Assembly (NCBI RefSeq): GCF_009026145.1
Contig: NZ_WBUE01000001.1
Span: 295,531 to 359,530, forward strand
DNA from: Hyphomicrobium sp.
Lineage (GTDB): Bacteria > Pseudomonadota > Alphaproteobacteria > Rhizobiales > Hyphomicrobiaceae
Length of the DNA: 64,000 nucleotides
Direction of reading: 5' to 3'
The translations under genes were made by a program, and so were the position numbers. The notes beneath the pieces were generated by a model. That model searched no databases and was not told the origin of the DNA. It worked only from the letters and a program-made list of their open reading frames with translations. How positions within the stretch are numbered: position 1 is the stretch's first letter; every line of letters starts with the position of its first letter. This document shows positions 56,285 through 64,000 of the stretch, one piece after another.

Positions 56285-57310
56285 TTACTCGATTGGGGAG
56301 ATGGTGTAGCCGCTCTCGCGCAGCAGCGCGACGAGGCCCTTGTCGCCCGGCAGATGCAGCGCCCCGACGGCGATGAACACGCCGCCCTTGTCGAGCAGCG
56401 GCTCGGCGACGGCGCGCATCTTCTCGTTGCGCTCGGTCAGCAGCTTCTCCTGGAAGCCGGCGAAGGCCTGGTCGGTCACGCCGGCCTGCTGCGCCAGCGC
56501 GATCTGGAACGGCATGGCAGCGCTGATCTTGCGCGAAAGATACAGCTGCACCAGCGTTTCCATCATGTCGTTGGTACGGTCGGCGAACTTCAGGCTGGCA
56601 CGCAGCATGTCGATCTGCTGCTGCTCGGGGACGGCGGCCAGCGATTCGAGCTGGGCGGGGATCGTTTCCAGGCCGACGACGTCGAGCCCGCGCGCCTTGC
56701 CGATCTCGGCAATCTTCATGTCGAGCACGCGCGCACCCTGCTGCACCTTGTTGCGCTCGCAGTCCGACACCGAGAGGATCATGGTGACGATCCACGGCTT
56801 GAACGAGGCGGCGAGATCAACCGGCATGCCGGAACGGGCGATGATCGTCTTGACCGCGTCGTACTCAGTGTTGGACAGCAGGCTGTCGAGGCGGCGCCCG
56901 TCGGTGAACATGACCAGCGGGGCCGACTGGGCGATCACCGATGCGGTGGCGGTTTCCGACAGGTCGGAGACCTCGAGGGCGACGACCTTGGCCTCGTTGA
57001 GGCCGGCCTTGACGGCCGGCGACAGGCTGGTGACGCGCTCGTCGGTCAAGTGCACGGTGCCGAACAGGTACGACGCCGGGCGGCCGTCCTTCTCGATCCT
57101 CCACAGGATGGCGCCGGCGTTCTTGGTCGCGGCGGCCTCGGCCATGATGCGGCTGTAGGTCTGCGGGTCCCTGGCCGCCGTCTCGGCCAGCATGTCGACG
57201 CCGCGGCACGTGTCGGCGGCAGCGCCCTTGTCATCAGCACGGACGCTGGCGTGTGGCAGGGCGGCGGCGATAGCCAAGACGGCGAAGGCGAAAACCAAAC
57301 GTAGGCGCAT
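56285..57310 (-). CDS. TraB/GumN family secreted protein
   Basis: 341 residues from the ATG at 57310 with GAGAAG before it; a TTG at 57322 is the other possibility. A signal peptide (about 1-25, ending SVRADD) is followed by the TraB/GumN (Tiki-like) fold: SYLFGTVHLTDERVT (the GxxH motif), VVALEVSDL, VVGLETIPAQLESLA, and GGVFIAVGALHLPGDKG (second GxxH). Homologues include metal-dependent proteases; substrate unknown. It converges with lpdA and lies upstream of xerC in the same orientation. Confidence 0.87.
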   Translation of the reverse strand: MRLRLVFAFAVLAIAAALPHASVRADDKGAAADTCRGVDMLAETAARDPQTYSRIMAEAAATKNAGAILWRIEKDGRPASYLFGTVHLTDERVTSLSPAVKAGLNEAKVVALEVSDLSETATASVIAQSAPLVMFTDGRRLDSLLSNTEYDAVKTIIARSGMPVDLAASFKPWIVTMILSVSDCERNKVQQGARVLDMKIAEIGKARGLDVVGLETIPAQLESLAAVPEQQQIDMLRASLKFADRTNDMMETLVQLYLSRKISAAMPFQIALAQQAGVTDQAFAGFQEKLLTERNEKMRAVAEPLLDKGGVFIAVGALHLPGDKGLVALLRESGYTISPIE

Positions 57311-57437
57311 GCGACTTCTCAAAGCTCCGATGCGAATGCGGGGACTGCCCCGCCATTAGCGCGTTCCCGCCGAAGAAAAGAGGCAAAATTACGTCAAGGT
57401 TTACGGAGCTTCTCGCGTAACGCCCGGAAATAGGGTT

Positions 57438-58385
57438 TCACGAGCGCGGATGCGCGGCATCGTAGACGTTGAGCAACCGGTCGCGGTCGACTTCGGTATA
57501 GGCCTGCGTGGTCGACAGGGAGGCGTGACCGAGCAGCTCCTGGATCTGCCGCAGATCGCCGCCGGCCGACAAAAGATGCGTGGCAAACGAGTGCCGCAGG
57601 GCATGCGGGGTCGCAGTCGGCGGCAGATCGAGCGCCTCGCGCAGGTGCTGCATAGCGAGCTGGATAATACGTGGCGACAATGGCCCACCCTTGGCGCCAC
57701 GGAACAGAGCCGCGTCGGACTCCAGCGGGTAGGGGCACAGCGCCATGTAGCGCTCGACGGCCGCGCGCACCACAGGCAGCACCGGCACCAGGCGCTCCTT
57801 GCCGCCTTTGCCCTTGATGCGCAGCACGTCGCGACCGGCGGTCGGCGCGTCCTTCACTTTGAGGCTCAATGCCTCGGCGATGCGCAAGCCTGAGCCGTAC
57901 AGCAGCAGCAGCGCGGCGGCGTCACGCGCGTGTACCCAATCGAACTCGGCCGCCGGGCCCCGATCGACGACGTCGGCCGCCTTGGCGACGGTCAAGGGCT
58001 TGGGCACCGAATGCGGCACCTTGGGCATGGCGAGCTGCAGGATGGCGCGGTTGTCGATCAACGCCTGTGCCTCCAGCCAGCGGAACAGCTGGCGCAGCGC
58101 CGACAGCGAGCGGGCGAGCGAGCGGCTGACCGTGCCGGTGCGGCGGCGGGAAGCAAGGAAGCCGCGGAAGGCCTTGAGGTCGAGGCGGGCAAGGTCGGCG
58201 AGACAGGGCGGATGGCCGAGTTGCACTCCGAGGTAAGCGAGGAACTGGCGCACGTCGCGCGCGTAGGCTTCGAGCGTCTTTTCTGCGTGCCCGCGCTCGT
58301 GCCGCAGGTGGGCGAGCCAGGCGGCGACGGCGCGCTCCAGGTCGACGCTCAGCGGCAGCTCCAGCTCGGCGGCTTCTTCGGACAT
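57438..58385 (-). CDS. xerC: tyrosine recombinase XerC
   Basis: Resolves chromosome dimers with XerD at the dif site. 315 residues: N-terminal SAM-like core-binding domain (about 15-110, WLAHLRHERGHAEKTLEAY) and a catalytic domain with LLLYGSGLRIAEALSL (first catalytic Arg), IKGKGGKERLVPV (Lys), TPHALRHSFATHLLSAGG (His-x-x-Arg), LGHASLSTTQAYTEVD (second His and the nucleophile Tyr). The xerC-priA neighbourhood is typical of Hyphomicrobiales. The promoter would lie in the repeat-bearing gap at 58386-58609. Confidence 0.94.
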   Translation of the reverse strand: MSEEAAELELPLSVDLERAVAAWLAHLRHERGHAEKTLEAYARDVRQFLAYLGVQLGHPPCLADLARLDLKAFRGFLASRRRTGTVSRSLARSLSALRQLFRWLEAQALIDNRAILQLAMPKVPHSVPKPLTVAKAADVVDRGPAAEFDWVHARDAAALLLLYGSGLRIAEALSLKVKDAPTAGRDVLRIKGKGGKERLVPVLPVVRAAVERYMALCPYPLESDAALFRGAKGGPLSPRIIQLAMQHLREALDLPPTATPHALRHSFATHLLSAGGDLRQIQELLGHASLSTTQAYTEVDRDRLLNVYDAAHPRS

Positions 58386-58410
58386 TGAGAACCATCCCCG
58401 CAGCGAACGG

Positions 58411-58551
58411 CCCCCTCACCCGGCGCTCGATGCTTCAGCATCTCGCGCCGACCTCTCCCCGCCGGGGAGAGGTTAAGTGGATCGATCGTTCCTTCACCTC
58501 TCCCAGAGGGAGAGGTCGAAAGCGATCGCAAGATCGCTTGCGGGTGAGGGG
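58411..58551. repeat. intergenic palindromic repeat, family 2, copy b
   Basis: About 141 bp from CCCCCTCACCCGGCG to TTGCGGGTGAGGGG, with two CCTCTCCC/GGGAGAGGT inner palindromes: GACCTCTCCCCGCCGGGGAG and CACCTCTCCCAGAGGGAGAG. It lies between cbpM and xerC, both on the minus strand, and overlaps the xerC upstream region. Confidence 0.75.
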
Positions 58552-58609
58552 TTGTGTCGTCAGCGAACGATTAATACGGCAAAGCTAGCCGATTCGCGGC
58601 GGCAAGCCG

Positions 58610-58939
58610 TTAATCAGCGTTGTGCGGCTCCGGCAGAGCGGCCGCCGCGCGCAGACGTGCCTCCAACGCATCGATGCGGTCGAGCAGCTCGAGCGCCAGG
58701 GCGACGCCCGGCAAATTGACGCCGAGATCGCGCTGCAGGCGGCGGGCTTTTTCGACGCGCACGATGCTGGTCGCCGAGAACCGCCACTGCGGTGCCGCTG
58801 CACCGCGCGGCTCGATGACGCCTTCATCGACGAGCTCCATCACCCACTCGGCGTGTACGCGGCAGGCGCGCGTAAGCTCGGAGAGCGAGATCTCCTCCTC
58901 ATCGAGTACGACGAGCGGTTGCTTGGTGTCGGCTGGCAT
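58610..58939 (-). CDS. cbpM: chaperone modulatory protein CbpM
   Basis: 109 residues; MerR-like CbpM that binds and inhibits the DnaJ-like co-chaperone CbpA. Seen: the LSELTRACRVHAEWVMELVDEGVI segment (as LTRACRVHAEWVMELVDEG) and FSATSIVRVEKARRLQRDLG, then LNLPGVALALELLDRI. Directly downstream of cbpA, with 3 nt between them; the pair is a classic operon. Confidence 0.9.
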   Translation of the reverse strand: MPADTKQPLVVLDEEEISLSELTRACRVHAEWVMELVDEGVIEPRGAAAPQWRFSATSIVRVEKARRLQRDLGVNLPGVALALELLDRIDALEARLRAAAALPEPHNAD

Positions 58940-58942
58940 CTC

Positions 58943-59899
58943 TCACACTCCCAAGCTGGCGCGCGGATTGAACGGCAACTCGCGCTCCATCTGCCGGTAG
59001 ATGTCTTTCGCCTTGTCGGTATCGGCCGGCGGCAGCTCGATCCTTAGCACGGCGTGCAGGTCGCCCGGCGGCGAGCCGGGGATGCCTTTTCCCTTGAGGC
59101 GCATGGTACGACCCCTAGTCGAGCCGGGTGGTATCTTTAGCATCACGGCGCCTTCCGGAGTCGGGGCCTTGACGCTGGCGCCGAGCGCCGCCTCCCAGGG
59201 CGTCACAGGCAGATCGAGGTAGACGTCCTTGCCTTCGACGCGGAATAGGGGATCGGGCGCGAACGCCACCTCGAGGTAGAGGTCGCCCGGCGGCCCCTTG
59301 CCGATGCCCGGCGCGCCCTGGCCGGCGAGGCGGATGTGCTGGCCCTCGCGAATGCCCTTCGGAATGGTGACGCTGAGCGTGCGGTCCTTGAGAATGACGT
59401 GCCCGCTGTCGTCGACCTCCGGCACGCGCAACGTAATCGAGCGCTTGGCGCCGGTGTAGGCGTCGCGCAGGTCGATGACGACCTTGGCGTGATGGTCCTC
59501 GCCCTGGGCGTGAAACTCGCGGTGTCCGGCAAAGCCGCCGCGGCCGCCGCCGGCACGGGCACGGCCGAACAGGCCTTCGAAGAAATCGCTGAACTGCGCG
59601 GCATCGGCGCCGGTGTAGCCGCCGCCGGAGAATTCGAAGCCCGCATCCCAGTTCGGCGGCGGCCGGAACTCCTGGCCCTGCTGCCAGTTGGCGCCGAGCT
59701 GATCATAGGCGGCGCGCTTCTCCGGGTCCTTCAGGACTTCGTAGGCTTCGCCGGCATCCTTGAACTTGGCTTCTGCGCCGGCTTCCTTATTCACGTCAGG
59801 ATGATAGGTGCGTGCAAGCTTGCGGTATGCACGCTTGATGTCGTCCTGCGTGGCGCCGCGCTCGACGCCGAGGATCTTGTAGTAGTCCTTGTATTCCAT
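58943..59899 (-). CDS. cbpA: DnaJ-like co-chaperone CbpA
   Basis: 318 residues from the ATG at 59899 ([17 protein letters not shown]); the frame opens earlier, at 59941, but adds an atypical N-terminus. J-domain (1-70) with the HPD motif in [14 protein letters not shown]; Gly/Phe-rich segment (about 75-130); C-terminal substrate-binding domain with two DnaJ_C folds. The DnaJ zinc finger is absent, as in CbpA. It stimulates DnaK ATPase and can bind DNA in E. coli. cbpM follows immediately. Confidence 0.93.
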   Translation of the reverse strand: MEYKDYYKILGVERGATQDDIKRAYRKLARTYHPDVNKEAGAEAKFKDAGEAYEVLKDPEKRAAYDQLGANWQQGQEFRPPPNWDAGFEFSGGGYTGADAAQFSDFFEGLFGRARAGGGRGGFAGHREFHAQGEDHHAKVVIDLRDAYTGAKRSITLRVPEVDDSGHVILKDRTLSVTIPKGIREGQHIRLAGQGAPGIGKGPPGDLYLEVAFAPDPLFRVEGKDVYLDLPVTPWEAALGASVKAPTPEGAVMLKIPPGSTRGRTMRLKGKGIPGSPPGDLHAVLRIELPPADTDKAKDIYRQMERELPFNPRASLGV

Positions 59900-60106
59900 G
59901 GGGCAACGCGTTCCTCGGGTGGGCCGGGCAGCCGCCACCATAGCGGCCGGCCCTCGATCCCCGGTTAATCTGTGGTATCGGCAAGGAATATCGGCGGCAG
60001 CCGGCGCCGACTCAATGCTCCACGGCCGATGCCATGCCCGCCTTGGGGTCGCCGCGCCGGCCGCCTAGGCTGCATCCGACGAATCGCCCGAAGGTCGCCG
60101 CCGCCG

Positions 60107-62332
60107 ATGCACAGCCTGCTCGATCCGCTGGAGACGAACGCGCGCGCCCGAACGCAGCTGGCGCCGGTCGTGCTCGCCGTGGCGCTCGACCAGACCTACG
60201 ACTACCTGGTGCCGCCGGGGCTGGAGCTGGAGCCGGGCTGCTTCGTGCTGGTGCCGTTCGGGCCGCAGAGCCGCATCGGCGTCGTCTGGGATAAGGCGGT
60301 CGGCGAGCCCGGCAAGCCGGTCGACGCCAAGAAGCTGAAAGCCATCACCGCCCGCCTCGACGCCCCGCCGCTGCCCGCGATCTCGCTGCGCTTTGCCGAG
60401 TGGATCGCGCGCTACACGCTCAGCCCCCTCGGCATGACGGTGCGCATGATGATGAGCGCGCGCGCCGTGTTCGAGCCGCAAAAGCCGCGCTTCGGCGTGA
60501 CGCTCGTCGAGGGCGCGCCAGAGCCGCCGCGCCTCACTCCGGCGAGGAAGCGCGCGCTGGAGGTCGCCGGCGACGGCGCCATCCGCGCCAAGGCGGCGCT
60601 CGCCGCCGCGGCGGAATGCTCGACGGGCGTGATCGACGGCCTCGTCGCCTCCGGCAACCTCATCGAGGTGGCGATCCCGGAAAAGCGCCCGCCGCTGCCG
60701 GACCCGAACCACCGCGCCACCGAGTTCACGCCCGAGCAGGCCGCCGCCGTGCACACGCTGCGCTCCGCCGTCGATGGAGCGAACTACTCCGTAACGCTGC
60801 TCGACGGCGTCACCGGCTCCGGCAAGACCGAGGTCTATTTCGAGGCGGTGGCGCGCACGCTGGAGCGCGGCCACCAGGGCCTGATCATGCTGCCGGAGAT
60901 CGCGCTCACCGACCAGTTCATGCGCCGCTTCGAGGCGCGCTTCGGCGCTTCCCCGGTCGAGTGGCATTCGGCGCTGTCGGGTCCCGAGCGCGGGCGCGTG
61001 TGGCGGCAGACGGCGACCGGCGAGGCGCGCGTCGTCGTCGGGGCGCGCTCGGCGCTGTTCCTGCCGTTCTCCAACCTCGGCCTCATCATCGTCGATGAGG
61101 AGCACGACGCCGGCTACAAGCAGGACGACCGCGTGCACTACCAGGCGCGCGACATGGCGGTGGTGCGCGGCAACCTCGGCGGCTTCCCGGTGATCCTCGC
61201 CTCGGCGACGCCGTCGATCGAGACGCACGTCAACGCGCGCACCGGGCGCTATCGCCACGTCATTCTGCCGGGACGCTTCTCCGGCGCTTCGCTGCCCGAC
61301 GTCACCGCCATCGATCTGCGCTTAACGCCGCCCGACAAGGGCAAGTGGCTGGCGCCGCCACTGGTGGAGGCGATCACGCGGACGCTGGCCGACGGCCAGC
61401 AGGCGCTCTTGTTCCTCAACCGGCGCGGCTATGCCCCGCTCACCCTGTGCCGCTCGTGCGGGCACCGCATCGAGTGCCCGCAGTGCACGGCATGGCTGGT
61501 CGAGCACCGCTTCCGCAACAAGCTGCACTGCCATCACTGCGGCTTTTCCATTCCGCTGCCCGAGAAGTGTCCCAAGTGCTCCGAGCCGGGCTCGCTCGTC
61601 GCCTGCGGGCCGGGTGTGGAGCGCGTCGCCGAGGAGGTGGCGGAGCGCTTTCCCGAGGCGCGCGTCGCGCTGCTGTCGTCCGACCTCGTGCCGGGCCTCA
61701 CCGAGATGCGCGACATGATCCGCGATATCGAGGCGGGCGGCATCGACATCGTCATCGGCACGCAGATGGTGGCCAAGGGCCATCACTTCCCCAACCTGGC
61801 GACGGTCGGCATCGTCGACGGCGATCTGGGCCTCGCCCAGGGCGCCGATCCGCGCGCCGGCGAGCGCACCTTCCAGCTTCTGCACCAGGTGACGGGCCGC
61901 GCCGGGCGCGCGCTGGCCGAGGGGCGCGGCTACGTGCAGACGCACATGCCCGACCATCCGGTGATGGCGGCGATCATCTCCGGCGACCGCGAGGCGTTCC
62001 TCGAGCGCGAGATCGCTTCGCGGCGCAAGGGGCTGCTGCCGCCGTTCGGGCGGCTGGTGGCGCTCATCGTCGCCGCGCGCGACAAGGAGACGGCGCAGCT
62101 GATCGCCCGCGACATCGCCCATCGCGCCCCGCGTTCCGAGGTGATCGAGGTGCTGGGCCCGGCGGAGGCGCCATTGGCGGTGATCCGTGGCCGGCATCGC
62201 TGGCGGCTCTTGGTCAAAGCCCCGCGCGAGATCGACGTGCAGGCCTATTTGCGCGCCTGGCTCGCCGAGCTGCCGCCCCTGAAGGGCGACGTGCGCCTTA
62301 CCGTCGACGTCGACCCGTATAGCTTTCTTTGA
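60107..62332 (+). CDS. priA: primosomal replication protein N' (helicase PriA)
   Basis: Recognises stalled forks and reloads the replisome. 741 residues from the ATG at 60107. Helicase motifs: Walker A LLDGVTGSGKTEVYFEAV near residue 236, DEAH-type IIVDEEHDAGYKQDD, ASATPSIET, and a Zn-binding region CRSCGHRIECPQC / CHHCGFSIPLPEKCPKC with eight cysteines; GTQMVAKGHHFPNLATVGI and QVTGRAGRA in the C-terminal half. Length is normal. Usually the atp operon (atpHAGDC) follows in related genomes; here a lower-GC segment with unknown genes does. Confidence 0.96.
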   Translation: MHSLLDPLETNARARTQLAPVVLAVALDQTYDYLVPPGLELEPGCFVLVPFGPQSRIGVVWDKAVGEPGKPVDAKKLKAITARLDAPPLPAISLRFAEWIARYTLSPLGMTVRMMMSARAVFEPQKPRFGVTLVEGAPEPPRLTPARKRALEVAGDGAIRAKAALAAAAECSTGVIDGLVASGNLIEVAIPEKRPPLPDPNHRATEFTPEQAAAVHTLRSAVDGANYSVTLLDGVTGSGKTEVYFEAVARTLERGHQGLIMLPEIALTDQFMRRFEARFGASPVEWHSALSGPERGRVWRQTATGEARVVVGARSALFLPFSNLGLIIVDEEHDAGYKQDDRVHYQARDMAVVRGNLGGFPVILASATPSIETHVNARTGRYRHVILPGRFSGASLPDVTAIDLRLTPPDKGKWLAPPLVEAITRTLADGQQALLFLNRRGYAPLTLCRSCGHRIECPQCTAWLVEHRFRNKLHCHHCGFSIPLPEKCPKCSEPGSLVACGPGVERVAEEVAERFPEARVALLSSDLVPGLTEMRDMIRDIEAGGIDIVIGTQMVAKGHHFPNLATVGIVDGDLGLAQGADPRAGERTFQLLHQVTGRAGRALAEGRGYVQTHMPDHPVMAAIISGDREAFLEREIASRRKGLLPPFGRLVALIVAARDKETAQLIARDIAHRAPRSEVIEVLGPAEAPLAVIRGRHRWRLLVKAPREIDVQAYLRAWLAELPPLKGDVRLTVDVDPYSFL

Positions 62333-62391
62333 GGCTCGCCCGGGCGCCATGAGGTCCGCTGACGACCCCAGGCCGAAGTGGAGCGACGCGG

Positions 62392-62429
62392 CTGCTACCG
62401 GCGAGCTTATAGGCAACTTGCGGTAGCAG
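62392..62429. other. inverted repeat after priA
   Basis: CTGCTACCG (62392-62400) and CGGTAGCAG (62421-62429) form a perfect 9-bp inverted repeat around 20 nt. It lies 60 bp after priA and may be part of the ordinary priA 3' region or mark the boundary of the inserted low-GC segment. Confidence 0.5.
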
Positions 62430-62574
62430 GGCGCGCCTAGCTATTCTTTCCGAGGCAATGCCTGAAAGCTGCGTGACAAGAGGCACCGCCGCCATCTCGA
62501 CGCTCATTCAACGAGTACCCTCGGGCATAAGAATTTCCATTGACGTCTTACAATCAGACATTTTGCGGGGACGC

Positions 62575-63159
62575 ATGAGCCAAGCCGAGTCAGACTTGTC
62601 GAACCTCGACGCCCTATATGGCGAACTCAGGAGACCGCGCCCAGGTCCGGGCCCAACCAAGCGCCCACTAGGCTATGACGACTGGGAAAAGCGCTATCCG
62701 CCTGCGTCGCTAATAAAACTAACTCAATCGACAGCCGATTCGTTGAAACTGCTGCTGCAGCAAATCTCTAATGGCTGCCCCATTGGACGAACGCTTGTAA
62801 ACGATATTATATTAATTTGGCTGGTCGACGCCACGGGCAACATCTTTGTTTCCATTGAGGAGTTGGTCCTCCAGACTGTGCCCCAGACCGTTCCGAAGTT
62901 TCAGAGCGTCCCTTTGACCAAAGATTGCGACAAACTAGGTCATCCATCCTTGATTTTGGCAGGTGATGCTCGCATAGCCGGAGAGATCCGTTACCTCGCG
63001 GATCGAAGCCCCGCCATTTGGATTATTAACAATGCATCTTGGCGGTATGGACTATATGACGGACGAACTTCGACCCATTTAAATCAGGTAGTTATAAAAT
63101 TTAAACAATTTGGAATTCACCTGGAGCCCAACTTCCTCCAACCCAGGAAGGAAGTGTGA
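62575..63159 (+). CDS. hypothetical protein, first gene of a lower-GC two-gene module
   Basis: 194 residues from the ATG at 62575, preceded by GCGGGGA; an earlier in-frame ATG at 62458 would add 39 residues. I do not recognise the family. The sequence is soluble. The middle has DDWEKRYPPASLIKLTQS and SLKLLLQQISNGCPIG; the C-terminal half has a striking conserved-looking run HPSLILAGDARIAGEIRYL, then WIINNASWRYG and FKQFGIHLEPNF. AT-rich codons (AAA, TTA, ATA, ATT) contrast with the flanking genes. It overlaps the next gene (TGATG), so the two probably act together. A defence, effector or immunity role is only a guess. Confidence 0.6.
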   Translation: MSQAESDLSNLDALYGELRRPRPGPGPTKRPLGYDDWEKRYPPASLIKLTQSTADSLKLLLQQISNGCPIGRTLVNDIILIWLVDATGNIFVSIEELVLQTVPQTVPKFQSVPLTKDCDKLGHPSLILAGDARIAGEIRYLADRSPAIWIINNASWRYGLYDGRTSTHLNQVVIKFKQFGIHLEPNFLQPRKEV

Positions 63160-63923
63160 TGGACCAGATCGGTCAGTTAAGGTTTCGTGCTCTATTAAAC
63201 AGCGACTATAAAGCGCTGTCCGACAAACTCGCTGCGCATCCCGAACTTGTCGACCCGTACTTGGACAATCTGCTTTCGGAGCTTGGCGGCGAAGCGTACG
63301 GGCAGCCTAATGATCCGGAGCACGTATATATTGTCGCCTTGGCCCACCATAACAACTTTTCGTCGGCCTCCTTGTCTCAAATAATCGACGGATTGAAACG
63401 GCGCAAACCGTCTAGCATGATAGATCAATTTATAGAGGCGGCTCAGCCCGAAATTGCAGCCCAGCCCAAAGGCTCATCAGAATTGAGCGTCCGCAGAACT
63501 TTCGACTCGGCCAAATCTCGTCAGCTCTACAAGGAAATTCTTCGCGCGATCAAGAACAGGAAGATCGCACATATTGAGGATTTGGTAGGCCAACTGCTGG
63601 CAGGCTACCGTCCGTATTTAGAGAGTACAGGTGATGCAACACATTTCGTGCTCAACTCTAGCAATATCGCCTATTCGCTTATTCGTTCGAGCAAGCTGCA
63701 TGGTCGCGCTGCGCTAAAGTTGGCTGAGTCCCTAATAGTTGCCGCATTGCAGTGGTCCCCATTTAATGAGTATCTATGGAATCGTTGGGCGGAATGCTAC
63801 ATTATTGGAGCGGATATAGAGACAGCGGAGCTCCTGCAATGGGAGTCAAGACGGAGGCTACCATTCAATACCACTGACCTGAGACCCGACTTCCCTCCAA
63901 TCAGGAGTAGAGTCCTGGGCTGA
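63159..63923 (+). CDS. hypothetical TPR-like protein, second gene of the module
   Basis: 254 residues from the ATG at 63159, with AGGAAGGA upstream; translation is coupled to the previous gene. Mostly helical with a tetratricopeptide-like pair near residues 185-235: ALKLAESLIVAALQWSPFN and YLWNRWAECYIIGADIETAE. The family is not recognised. The last residues, after about QWESRRRLPFNTTD, overlap the IS3-type transposase fragment on the other strand and probably the IS end, so the natural C-terminus may have been replaced. Codon use is AT-rich like its partner. Confidence 0.6.
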   Translation: MDQIGQLRFRALLNSDYKALSDKLAAHPELVDPYLDNLLSELGGEAYGQPNDPEHVYIVALAHHNNFSSASLSQIIDGLKRRKPSSMIDQFIEAAQPEIAAQPKGSSELSVRRTFDSAKSRQLYKEILRAIKNRKIAHIEDLVGQLLAGYRPYLESTGDATHFVLNSSNIAYSLIRSSKLHGRAALKLAESLIVAALQWSPFNEYLWNRWAECYIIGADIETAELLQWESRRRLPFNTTDLRPDFPPIRSRVLG

Positions 63924-64000
63924 AGTTTTGGCCCGAGCCGGTCGTTGCGGCAAGGGCCAGATGGTGATCTCGGAACTCCTCCGGCGTCCTGTTGGCGAGC
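63901..64000 (-). mobile_element. IS3-type transposase, C-terminal fragment (continues past window end)
   Basis: On the minus strand the frame from 63999 to the TGA at 63901-63903 encodes LANRTPEEFRDHHLALAATT then GSGQNFSPGLYS. The S/LxNRTPxEF motif, a C-terminal signature of IS3-family OrfB transposases (after the DDE domain), identifies it. Only the last 33 residues are in the window. The IS terminal repeat should lie within tens of bp beyond the stop; TGACCTGAGACCCGACTTCC at 63875-63894 is a candidate by position only. Confidence 0.75.

Noticed and set aside
62458..62574. Remnant of the atpH start at ATGCCTGAAAGC
   Set aside because: Only a few residues can be aligned loosely and the following sequence does not resemble the ATP synthase delta subunit.

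Overview
The window is GC-rich (roughly 65% by eye), densely coded DNA from an alphaproteobacterium, most probably of the order Hyphomicrobiales (Rhizobiales). The case rests on gene order and content: aroE-coaE-dnaQ / secB / fxsA / Tim44-like / mltA / Smr; acnA with DUF1223 on one side and ccmABCDG on the other; mdh-sucCD-sucAB-lpd; xerC near priA; DUF2794 and DUF2865 proteins. A pqqA peptide gene and a malyl-CoA lyase-like / mesaconyl-CoA hydratase pair (ethylmalonyl-CoA pathway) fit a Hyphomicrobium-like, possibly methylotrophic, organism. No rRNA, tRNA or CRISPR array was found.

Layout. 1-6.6 kb: shikimate/CoA/replication/secretion/cell-wall genes. 6.6-16.2 kb: an IalB-like secreted protein, an RNA methyltransferase, a quinone oxidoreductase, a DUF2865 protein, ThpR, a TesA-like esterase divergent from a YbbA/YbbP-type ABC exporter, a BI-1 membrane protein and DUF2794. 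16.2-25.8 kb: a candidate small RNA, an M3 peptidase, DUF1223, aconitase and the cytochrome c maturation genes ccmABCDG. 25.8-32.5 kb: a beta-carbonic anhydrase divergent from a SulP transporter, NhaA, PdxY, and the CoA-lyase/hydratase pair. 32.5-33.3 kb: a BrnT-type toxin-antitoxin insert with a frameshifted toxin. 33.4-42.4 kb: sdhCDA, then an unusual 5.6 kb interval (SDR, small secreted proteins, pqqA, an N-terminal nucleophile hydrolase, NUDIX) before sdhB. 42.4-56.1 kb: VOC protein, a histone H1-like protein, GNAT, ZapE, a matrixin protease, then the TCA block mdh-sucC-sucD-sucA-sucB-(VOC)-lpd. 56.3-62.3 kb: TraB/GumN protein, XerC, CbpM-CbpA, PriA. 62.4-64 kb: lower-GC foreign DNA with two unrecognised overlapping genes and the end of an IS3-type transposase.

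How it fits together: aconitase, SdhCDAB, Mdh, SucCD and the 2-oxoglutarate dehydrogenase complex give most of an oxidative TCA cycle; the lyase/hydratase pair feeds glyoxylate, propionyl-CoA or malyl-CoA metabolism; the Ccm genes mature periplasmic c-type cytochromes and PqqA is the precursor of PQQ, both used by periplasmic quinoprotein dehydrogenases.

The strongest unexplained signals are: (1) a composite element of about 165 bp made of three successive hairpins bounded by CTAG, present twice in opposite orientation, with compensatory base changes in its stems; (2) the lower-GC two-gene module and IS after priA; (3) a terminator-bearing candidate sRNA before the M3 peptidase gene; (4) the pqqA/secreted-protein interval that separates sdhCDA from sdhB; (5) the frameshifted BrnT with a palindromic operator and an antitoxin carrying an extra C-terminal domain. 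Two further families of intergenic palindromic repeats are scattered through the window.
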